This document shows positions 7,060 through 11,476 of a stretch of 11,476 bases of DNA, one piece after another. The position numbers were made by a program, and so were the translations under genes. The stretch is from positions 1-11,476 of the forward strand of contig DKXD01000002.1 in the NCBI GenBank assembly GCA_002492075.1, written 5' to 3'. The notes beneath the pieces were generated by a model that searched no databases, was not told where the DNA came from, and worked only from the letters and a program-made list of their open reading frames with translations. This stretch comes from Ruminococcaceae bacterium UBA7135 (GTDB lineage Bacteria > Bacillota > Clostridia > Oscillospirales > Ruminococcaceae). Position 1 is the stretch's first letter; each line of letters starts with the position of its first letter.

Positions 7060-7376
7060 TACTCGTCCTCCCGATTAAGAAGTTTATTTACGCTTTCCGT
7101 GAACTCAAACCATTCCTCGGACAGCCTTGCAAGCTCCTCCGAGCCGCTTTGCGTTATCTTATAGTACTTTCGCGGAGGTCCCTCGGGCGATTCGACTATG
7201 TAGCTTTCGATAAGCCCACCGTCCTTCAGCCGTTTCATAAGCGGGTAGATCGTGCCCTCAGTCACCTCCATGCACTTGGAGATGCGGTTTACAAGCTCGT
7301 AGCCGTAGCAGTCGCCGCGGCTCACCACCGAAAGCGCGCACAGCTCCAGCGTGCCTCTTTTCAGTTGAGAGTTCAT
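7059..7376 (-). CDS. PadR family transcriptional regulator
   Basis: 105 residues, the normal size for a short (subfamily 2) PadR protein. Seen: a winged helix with the family pattern G-T-LELCALSVVS, YGYELVNRI, then EGTIYPLMKRLKDGGLI at about 40-56, the wing GPPRKYYKIT at 67-75, and a C-terminal dimerisation helix. Known of the family: dimeric repressors that bind palindromes over their own promoters and are released by ligands, or are tied to neighbouring membrane genes. Start choice: ATG at 7376, which gives the canonical N-terminus MNSQLKRG. A 142-codon frame extends upstream to 7487 but would run through the promoter and a GGTGG ribosome binding site, so it is rejected. First gene of the operon with the flavodoxin-ferredoxin, HAAS and DUF4097-like genes. 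Confidence 0.93.
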   Translation of the reverse strand: MNSQLKRGTLELCALSVVSRGDCYGYELVNRISKCMEVTEGTIYPLMKRLKDGGLIESYIVESPEGPPRKYYKITQSGSEELARLSEEWFEFTESVNKLLNREDE

Positions 7377-7407
7377 TCTACCACCGCCTTTCCTTTTCGA
7401 TAATTCT

Positions 7408-7436
7408 ATTTTATCACAAAGTACTTTGCATTGCGA
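7408..7436 (-). promoter_or_regulatory. PadR operon promoter with palindromic operator
   Basis: The minus strand reads TCGCAA (7436-7431) as a poor -35 box, a 17-base spacer, then TAAAAT (7413-7408). Inside the spacer is the perfect 12-bp palindrome CAAAGTACTTTG (7417-7428). A longer, offset pair ATCACAA/TTGCGAT (7413-7419 and 7431-7437) also brackets it. A palindrome between -35 and -10 is the expected place for autorepression by PadR. The link to this PadR is inference. Confidence 0.6.
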
Positions 7437-7495
7437 TATAGTGATTACACAAATTTGCCAATATAATTCCCTTGATTTTTGTAACAATCAACAAA

Positions 7496-7522
7496 AAGAG
7501 GTAAGAACATCTCTTACCTCTT
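7496..7522 (-). terminator. Rho-independent terminator of the DUF6442-like/XRE operon
   Basis: A perfect 11-bp stem AAGAGGTAAGA/TCTTACCTCTT (7496-7506 with 7512-7522) and a 5-base loop lie 12 bases past the XRE stop. On the minus strand the descending arm ends in CTCTTTTTG, giving the T-tract. It separates this operon from the PadR promoter, which begins about 60 bases further on. Confidence 0.8.
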
Positions 7523-7533
7523 ATCTCTAACCT

Positions 7534-7740
7534 CTAGAAATAGAACAGCTCCTCGAACTTCTTGTCGAGCGCGATACAAAGAATAAGCGCGAGCTTCGCC
7601 GTGGGGTTGAACTGACCCGTTTCGATGGAGCTTATGGTGTTTCTTGATACGCCTACCGTCTGCGCCAAGTCGGATTGGGACATTCCTTTTTCGGCACGGG
7701 CTTCTTTAAGGCGGTTTTTAAGTGTTAGTTTATCGTCCAT
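7534..7740 (-). CDS. Small XRE-family (Cro/CI helix-turn-helix) regulator
   Basis: 68 residues, almost all one HTH_3 domain. Seen: LKNRLKEARAEKGMSQSDLA, then the recognition region GVSRNTISSIETGQFNP at about 30-46, and a short tail LDKKFEELFYF. Known: stand-alone XRE proteins of this size (YgzD/YozG-like) usually repress their own operon together with adjacent small membrane proteins. Its ATG follows the stop of the upstream DUF6442-like gene by four bases. No strong GGAGG is present (only TTGGG), so translation probably depends on coupling. Candidate binding sites are the TTGYCAAG boxes at 8414-8489 at the head of the operon (inference). Confidence 0.93.
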   Translation of the reverse strand: MDDKLTLKNRLKEARAEKGMSQSDLAQTVGVSRNTISSIETGQFNPTAKLALILCIALDKKFEELFYF

Positions 7741-7744
7741 GGCA

Positions 7745-8068
7745 TTAACCCAAATAGTTAAGTATTTGCATTACGATAGCATAAGCCGTCATAACGAAAT
7801 AAAGAACCGATGTAATTATATCCTGCTTTCTTTTTAGCTTTATGGCTTTATATGTAAAAAGCCCCAACGCCGCCGACATTATAATGCAGAAATAACCGTA
7901 ATTTGTGCCGTCCTCAAATATGACCCTTTCGATAAACATTAAAGCAAAGGCTATGGACAAGCCTATAAGACCTCCTATGCGCTGTCCCTTGCGGATTATT
8001 TCAAGTTCGTAGATGTCTTTGTTTTGGTTTTCGTTTCGGCTTGCCTGCAAGATCTCCTCTTTTTTCAT
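7745..8068 (-). CDS. DUF6442-like small membrane protein (paralogue A)
   Basis: 107 residues. Seen: a charged N-terminus MKKEEILQASRNENQNKD, then three hydrophobic segments at about 31-50, 57-76 and 84-104, with a basic KLKRK loop between the last two. This pattern, next to an XRE regulator, matches the DUF6442 family; function unknown. The start is fixed by AGGAGGTG about six bases upstream of ATG at 8068. It lies 25 bases after the stop of a shorter paralogue that shares the same N-terminal pattern and segment order. A role in sensing or relaying a signal to the XRE protein is inference from gene order only. Confidence 0.82.
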   Translation of the reverse strand: MKKEEILQASRNENQNKDIYELEIIRKGQRIGGLIGLSIAFALMFIERVIFEDGTNYGYFCIIMSAALGLFTYKAIKLKRKQDIITSVLYFVMTAYAIVMQILNYLG

Positions 8069-8093
8069 AAAAACACCTCCTATTTTATAGCAC

Positions 8094-8396
8094 TCAATAC
8101 CCCTGAAAGAATCTTATCGTGGCGAAAACCGTCATCGCGGTAAGCACGATCCCCATTATCAGGTAATGTATCTGCTTTAATCTGAAAAATCTGTATATGC
8201 AGCAGACCGCCGTAGAAAAGCTTACGGTTGCGGTAAGGTCCATTATGGGAGCGTCTTCGCCGCGCATACATACAAAGAACCCCGCCGCTATTGCCATGGC
8301 AAGCGTCATCCACACCGCCGACCTGTCACGCACCGAATTCTCCATTTCATCGGACTTTTCCTCACGCGCCTTTTTCAGAACATCCTCTTTTTTCAT
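8094..8396 (-). CDS. DUF6442-like small membrane protein (paralogue B)
   Basis: 100 residues, first gene of the operon. Seen: N-terminus MKKEDVLKKAREEKSDEME, clearly related to that of the downstream paralogue, followed by three hydrophobic segments at about 28-44, 52-70 and 77-97 and a short FRLKQ loop in the equivalent place. The body is more diverged than the N-terminus. Function is unknown. Start choice: ATG at 8396, six bases after GGAGGTGC. An upstream in-frame start at 8420 would precede the ribosome binding site and is rejected. Transcribed from the consensus promoter at 8438-8466. Confidence 0.8.
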   Translation of the reverse strand: MKKEDVLKKAREEKSDEMENSVRDRSAVWMTLAMAIAAGFFVCMRGEDAPIMDLTATVSFSTAVCCIYRFFRLKQIHYLIMGIVLTAMTVFATIRFFQGY

Positions 8397-8413
8397 AAAA
8401 CAGCACCTCCGTA

Positions 8414-8493
8414 TTGCCAAGTTTTATTGTCAATCATATTATATCACTGTCAAGTTTACTTGTCAAGCGGATTTTTTGTTTTTGCCAAGTTTT
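8414..8493. promoter_or_regulatory. Array of five TTGYCAAG-like boxes around the DUF6442-like/XRE promoter
   Basis: Plus-strand boxes are TTGCCAAG (8414), TTGTCAAT (8427), CTGTCAAG (8447), TTGTCAAG (8460) and TTGCCAAG (8482). The outer two lie within perfect 12-base direct repeats, TTGCCAAGTTTT (8414-8425 and 8482-8493). The inner boxes overlap or flank the -35 and -10 hexamers. Regular boxes at a promoter suggest operator sites, most simply for the XRE protein of the same operon (inference). Confidence 0.55.
8438..8466 (-). promoter_or_regulatory. Sigma-A promoter of the DUF6442-like/XRE operon
   Basis: The minus strand has TTGACA (8466-8461), a 17-base spacer and TATAAT (8443-8438), perfect consensus in both hexamers and spacing. 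Start of transcription would be near 8431, about 35 bases before the ATG at 8396. Such a strong promoter beside a repressor gene suggests it is held down by regulation. Confidence 0.85.
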
Positions 8494-8499
8494 CTTTGC

Positions 8500-8522
8500 T
8501 TTTTGTGAATTCGACACAAAAA
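8500..8522. repeat. Inverted repeat between the divergent promoters
   Basis: TTTTTGTG (8500-8507) and CACAAAAA (8515-8522) form a perfect 8-bp inverted repeat around a 7-base spacer. It sits midway between the minus-strand XRE operon promoter and the plus-strand GntR promoter. It could be a protein-binding site or a weak hairpin; the low complexity makes chance possible. Confidence 0.35.
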
Positions 8523-8570
8523 TCACGGAATGTTTTGTTACTTTCAACGAAAAAATATTTCAAAATCCCC

Positions 8571-8599
8571 TTGACAAATCAGTTAAAAGAGTTTATACT
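8571..8599 (+). promoter_or_regulatory. Sigma-A promoter of the GntR/ABC transporter operon
   Basis: TTGACA (8571-8576), a 17-base spacer and TATACT (8594-8599), one mismatch from consensus. The predicted start, about 8606, falls inside the inverted repeat at 8596-8622, so regulation at the start point is likely. Confidence 0.8.
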
Positions 8600-8622
8600 G
8601 TATATAGAACACATAAACAGTA
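8596..8622 (+). promoter_or_regulatory. Inverted-repeat operator candidate for the YtrA-type regulator
   Basis: TACTGTATAT (8596-8605) and ATAAACAGTA (8613-8622) are an inverted repeat with 9 of 10 pairs matching and a 7-base spacer. It overlaps the -10 box and start point of the operon. YtrA-type GntR repressors commonly autoregulate through such inverted repeats; the assignment here is by position only. Confidence 0.55.
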
Positions 8623-8651
8623 TGGGCGGGAGGTGACGTCTTATTAAAATA

Positions 8652-9008
8652 ATGCAGAACAGCGATGTGCCGATCTACAAGCAGATAGCGGCGCAGTTTA
8701 AGGAGGATATTATGAACGGTAAGATCGCCGAGGGCGAATATCTTCCATCGATACGCGGACTTGCCCGCGATCTCAAAATAAGCGTGATAACCACAATGAA
8801 AGCGTATGAACAGCTCGCTGAGGAGGGACTTGTTTCGGCGGTTCAGGGCAAGGGGTATATCGTGAACCCGCAGGACAGGGAAATGGTGCGCGAGCAGCAT
8901 CTGCGGCTGTTGGAGGGGCATTTGCAGAACGCTATCGAGAGCGCAAAGCTCGCGGGCGTTTCGCGGGAGGAGCTTATAAATATGATAAACGTTTTATATG
9001 ACGTTTGA
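8652..9008 (+). CDS. GntR family regulator, YtrA subfamily
   Basis: 118 residues, the normal short length of the YtrA subfamily. Seen: VPIYKQIAAQFKEDIMNGKIAEGEYLPS at the N-terminus, SIRGLARDLKISVITTMKAYEQLAEEGLV as the helix-turn-helix and recognition helix (about 33-61), the wing VQGKGYIV (64-71), and a short C-terminal helical region (about 75-118) instead of a large ligand domain. Known: YtrA-type proteins repress ABC transporter operons, several of which respond to cell-envelope antibiotics. Here it heads an operon with an ABC ATPase and two permeases. Odd point: the best ribosome binding site, GGGAGGTG at 8628-8635, is about 17 bases from the ATG, longer than usual. No closer in-frame ATG, GTG or TTG is available downstream of it. 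Confidence 0.92.
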   Translation: MQNSDVPIYKQIAAQFKEDIMNGKIAEGEYLPSIRGLARDLKISVITTMKAYEQLAEEGLVSAVQGKGYIVNPQDREMVREQHLRLLEGHLQNAIESAKLAGVSREELINMINVLYDV

Positions 9009-9023
9009 ACGTGGAGGTAAATT

Positions 9024-9254
9024 ATGTATATTTTATCAATGGACGGAAAAACGCTGATAAAGGCTACTACACTTTCCGTAACGAAAAATTTCGGCGGCAA
9101 AAAGGAACAGAAGTTCGCGATATCCGCAGAACGCGAGGGGCAGCTGACCGCTGTTGTTGCGGCGCTGTATCCCGATGAGAAGACCGCCGTCGACGCTTTG
9201 GAAAAGGCTTTTCAAGCGTTTGCGGACGGCGCGAGAGCCTACAGATTTCAATAA
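9024..9254 (+). CDS. Small uncharacterised protein in the GntR/ABC operon
   Basis: 76 residues. GGAGG at 9013-9017 precedes the ATG by six bases, and the gene sits 15 bases after the GntR stop and 11 bases before the ABC ATPase, so it is surely translated within the operon. I do not recognise the family with confidence. Seen: an N-terminal beta-rich stretch MYILSMDGKTLIKATT, a central charged segment (about 22-38), then ALYPDEKTAVDALEKAFQAF, an amphipathic helix. The layout loosely recalls small Bacillota proteins that begin MYI-S-D and end with a helix preceded by a Y-x-x-E-x-x-A pattern; the function of those is unknown to me. There is no signal peptide or membrane segment, so it is probably cytosolic. 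Confidence 0.75.
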   Translation: MYILSMDGKTLIKATTLSVTKNFGGKKEQKFAISAEREGQLTAVVAALYPDEKTAVDALEKAFQAFADGARAYRFQ

Positions 9255-9265
9255 GAGGTGACGGT

Positions 9266-10150
9266 ATGGAGAATATTCTGACGGCAAAGGGATTAACTAA
9301 GGCCTATCCGAAATTCACGCTGGGGGAGCTTGACTTCGAGATACCGAAAGGCTTTTCGACGGCTCTTATAGGCGCGAACGGTGCGGGCAAAACAACGCTT
9401 ATAGACGTTCTTTGCGGCGTGATACATAAAACTGCAGGAGATGTGACTTACTTCGGCACGGAAAAGGACATCGACAGGGAAGAGGTTCGCGAGCAGATAG
9501 GCTACTGCGCGTCGCAAGGGTTCTTTCCCGCCGCGTGGAAACCAAAGGACATCGCCATTTCTATGGAGCTTGCGTACAAGGGCTTCGACAGGGAGCTTTT
9601 CAACAAGCTGTGCGAGGAAATGGAGGTCGACAACGAGTTCAGCCGAAAGCCCGTGAATATGCTGAAACAGTCGGACGGAAACCGTATGAGACTGGCTCTG
9701 GCGGCGGTGTTCGCTCGGAAAACAGATATGCTTATACTCGACGAGCCGGGCAGCTCGCTCGACCCGCTGATGAGAGACAGGCTCTGCGACAGGCTGCGCG
9801 ATTATCTTGACGAGGGGAACGGCGAGAAATCCATACTGTTTTCCACACACAATATCGCCGATATGGAAAATGCGGCGGACTACGCGATATTTATGGATAA
9901 AGGCAAGATGATAGAGCGCGGCTTTGTGGAGGACTTAAAGGATAAGTACATAATAGTGCGCGGCGAACCCGCCGATTACGACAAGGCGAAAGCGCTAATG
10001 CTCTCGCATAACGTGAACAGGACGACGTTCGAGGGCTTGGCGCTTGCGGAGAACGCACGGGCGTTTGAGGAACTTTCGGCGGTGCGCGAGCGCCCGACGC
10101 TTCAGCAGTTGAGCGTCGGACTTTTGAAGCATGCGGAGGAAAACAGATGA
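9266..10150 (+). CDS. ABC transporter ATP-binding protein (YtrB/BcrA-like)
   Basis: 294 residues. Seen: Walker A GANGAGKTT at 36-44, Q-loop Gln84 in YCASQGFFP, Walker B MLILDEP at 155-161, D-loop SSLDP at 163-167 and H-loop His195 in FSTHN. The signature motif is altered: where LSGGQ is expected the protein has QSDGN (135-139), which keeps the Ser and second Gly but changes the Leu and first Gly. A C-terminal extension of about 70 residues follows the core. Known: YtrB/BcrA-like ATPases power ABC-2 type permeases that export or remove lipid-targeting peptides. Start supported by AGAGGTG six bases before the ATG. Its stop overlaps the next gene's start (ATGA), indicating tight coupling with the permease. 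Confidence 0.95.
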   Translation: MENILTAKGLTKAYPKFTLGELDFEIPKGFSTALIGANGAGKTTLIDVLCGVIHKTAGDVTYFGTEKDIDREEVREQIGYCASQGFFPAAWKPKDIAISMELAYKGFDRELFNKLCEEMEVDNEFSRKPVNMLKQSDGNRMRLALAAVFARKTDMLILDEPGSSLDPLMRDRLCDRLRDYLDEGNGEKSILFSTHNIADMENAADYAIFMDKGKMIERGFVEDLKDKYIIVRGEPADYDKAKALMLSHNVNRTTFEGLALAENARAFEELSAVRERPTLQQLSVGLLKHAEENR

Positions 10151-10785
10151 GCCTATTTAAATCTTTTCGTGTAATGGCGGGAACAATAAAGCAGTATGTT
10201 ATATTGTTCGCCACCGCTGTGGGCGTTACGGCGGCGCTTGGTATTGTGAGGATGTTAGCGCCCAAGGAGATCGTGGTGGGCTTTATAGACGGCTTTGTCC
10301 CGTTTTTTGCGACCATTTCGGTGACTGTATCGTGCATGATCGGCTCAATGGGAGTGTTCAACGCGAATAACCCGTTGGCTGTCGGATATAAGTATTACCA
10401 CTCGCTGCCAAATGCGTATGAGCTGTTCCGCAAAGCCTTGATATTCTCGGATATTTTCGCGATAGCGTTGCTGGTACTGTACAGTGCAGTTGTGGTGGCG
10501 CTTTTCGGCTGGATGCAGGTGTTTTTCGCTCTGGGCGCGGGGGCGTTCTGTATCGGATTGTTGAACTTTTTCGGTCACGGCAGGTCGCCTTTTGCAAAAA
10601 TGATGCCGTTTGTCGTTGCGGGCGGGTTTGCCGGCGGATTTGCCACGGGAATTTCGGAGGAAAACGGATTTGAATTGACGCCGCTGTTCATTAAGATAAT
10701 TTTGCCTGTCGCTGCCGTGATTTGTGTTTCGGGTATCGCGTTCGCGGTGCTCCGTGCCAAAAAGGCTTGGGAAAGGGAGGGATAA
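10147..10785 (+). CDS. ABC-2-like transporter permease subunit 1
   Basis: 212 residues, strongly hydrophobic. Seen: about six membrane segments, near 17-36, 50-70, 98-120, 123-142, 152-169 and 180-202, with a basic C-terminal tail. Between segments two and three lies GYKYYHSLPNAYELFRK (80-96), which matches the position of the 'P-x-x-R/K-x-E/Y' loop that ABC-2 permeases place before their third segment. The ATG overlaps the stop of the ATPase by four bases (ATGA). Together with the second permease it should form a heterodimeric membrane channel. The substrate is unknown; the YtrA-type regulator suggests cell-envelope stress or antimicrobial peptides (inference). Confidence 0.85.
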   Translation: MSLFKSFRVMAGTIKQYVILFATAVGVTAALGIVRMLAPKEIVVGFIDGFVPFFATISVTVSCMIGSMGVFNANNPLAVGYKYYHSLPNAYELFRKALIFSDIFAIALLVLYSAVVVALFGWMQVFFALGAGAFCIGLLNFFGHGRSPFAKMMPFVVAGGFAGGFATGISEENGFELTPLFIKIILPVAAVICVSGIAFAVLRAKKAWEREG

Positions 10786-10787
10786 AA

Positions 10788-11476
10788 ATGCGCGGATTAA
10801 AATTTATGATGAACAGCTTTATGATGAACAGCTGGAGGAGAGTTCCGAAGTTCCTGTTTGTAATCACCATATTGCTCACGCTGGGGTCGATAATACTGCC
10901 GTTCGTTTTTCACGAGCCGCTCGGCGAGAATGACTATATGTTCCCTAAAGTGTTCATTTTCTTTGGGGTCGTGACCTTTATATATCTTTTCTCGATAGCA
11001 ACAAGCGGTGATTTCACGATGAACAAGTTCGTGCGTTCCATGCCTATTGCCAAGGAAATGTACACGCGTTCGGTGCCGATGTTTCTTTTGATATGCATGG
11101 GCGCGCAGGTCGTGATAATGCTCGCGTATTTCCTGTTTTTGGGAATTATCGGCGCGGAAACGACGCAGTATTCCGATACGCTTGTTCTGGGCGCGATAGT
11201 GTGCGGCTCGGCGCTTGTTTTTATGCCGTTAGCGTTTTCGGTGCAAATGGGCGGACTGCTTGCAATGTATGCCGTGTTTGCTCCGATAGTGATCACTATG
11301 TTTATGCTGAAAAAGGAAGTTAAGCTTTATGGCTTTAACGCACCGCTCTCTCTTGCAATAGGGATATTCGCGGCGGCGCTGATACTCGGGGCGCTTTGGG
11401 CGTTTTGGATAAGCAGGGTGCGCTTTAAGCGCAGCAAGGTCAGGGTATACAGCGACGCCGCTCTTGTTGGGAACGG
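10788..11476 (+). CDS. ABC-2-like transporter permease subunit 2 (3' end cut by window edge)
   Basis: 229 full codons, open to the right edge. ATG at 10788 is six bases after GGGAGGG (10775-10781), which lies within the end of the previous gene; the stop and start are two bases apart. Seen: about six membrane segments, near 21-40, 54-71, 97-120, 132-150, 156-173 and 187-208, and a loop FVRSMPIAKEMYTRS (81-95) equivalent to YHSLPNAYELFRK of the first permease, so the two subunits are probably homologous. A basic segment follows the last membrane segment, so the protein is probably near its end. Odd point: a perfect 15-base tandem repeat near the start encodes FMMNS twice (residues 6-15). Confidence 0.88.
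   Translation, partial: MRGLKFMMNSFMMNSWRRVPKFLFVITILLTLGSIILPFVFHEPLGENDYMFPKVFIFFGVVTFIYLFSIATSGDFTMNKFVRSMPIAKEMYTRSVPMFLLICMGAQVVIMLAYFLFLGIIGAETTQYSDTLVLGAIVCGSALVFMPLAFSVQMGGLLAMYAVFAPIVITMFMLKKEVKLYGFNAPLSLAIGIFAAALILGALWAFWISRVRFKRSKVRVYSDAALVGN
10803..10832 (+). repeat. 15-base tandem duplication in the second permease gene
   Basis: TTTATGATGAACAGC occurs twice in a row (10803-10817 and 10818-10832). It keeps the frame and doubles FMMNS at the N-terminus of the permease. Perfect identity suggests a recent slippage event. Confidence 0.9.

Noticed and set aside
9266..10785. Named lantibiotic immunity or bacitracin transporter
   Set aside because: The architecture (YtrA-type regulator, YtrB/BcrA-like ATPase, two permeases) fits, but sequence alone does not show the substrate and there is no biosynthetic gene in the window, so no gene symbol is given.

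Overview
The window looks like a chromosomal segment from a low-to-mid GC Bacillota, most likely a gut Clostridia of the Oscillospiraceae/Ruminococcus type. That assignment is inferred, not proven. It rests on strong GGAGG ribosome binding sites, consensus TTGACA/TATAAT promoters and the gene families present: a PAS-rich hybrid histidine kinase, PadR/HAAS/DUF4097, DUF6442-like/XRE, and YtrA-type GntR with ABC-2 transporters. No rRNA, tRNA, CRISPR array, transposase or phage gene was seen.

Layout. The left two thirds is read on the minus strand. From left to right: (i) 1-2364, a hybrid sensor histidine kinase cut by the window edge in its receiver domain, with a consensus promoter at 2489-2518; (ii) 2365-2827, a gene-free stretch holding that promoter and two minus-strand hairpins; (iii) 2828-3919, a membrane-anchored alpha/beta hydrolase; (iv) 4084-7376, a four-gene operon transcribed PadR regulator, flavodoxin-ferredoxin fusion (EFR1 type), HAAS/DUF1700-like membrane protein, DUF4097-like beta-solenoid protein; (v) 7534-8396, a three-gene operon of two DUF6442-like membrane proteins and a 68-residue XRE regulator, closed by a clear terminator at 7496-7522. 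From 8571 the strand switches to plus: (vi) a YtrA-type GntR regulator, a 76-residue unknown protein, an ABC ATPase and two ABC-2-like permease subunits, the second cut by the right edge.

How it may work together. Each of the three operons carries its own small DNA-binding regulator next to membrane proteins, the usual pattern of envelope-stress or peptide-sensing cassettes. Candidate operators can be seen at each promoter. A 12-bp palindrome lies inside the PadR promoter spacer. Five TTGYCAAG-like boxes surround the DUF6442-like/XRE promoter. A 27-bp inverted repeat overlaps the -10 box of the GntR promoter. The hydrolase is flanked by two palindromes in opposite orientation that share a GCGAAGC loop and show compensatory changes in the stem, suggesting a dispersed palindromic repeat family.

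No obviously new defence or biosynthetic system is visible. The least ordinary items are the redox protein placed between PadR and HAAS, the unknown small protein in the ABC operon, the covarying palindromes and the repeated boxes at the XRE promoter.
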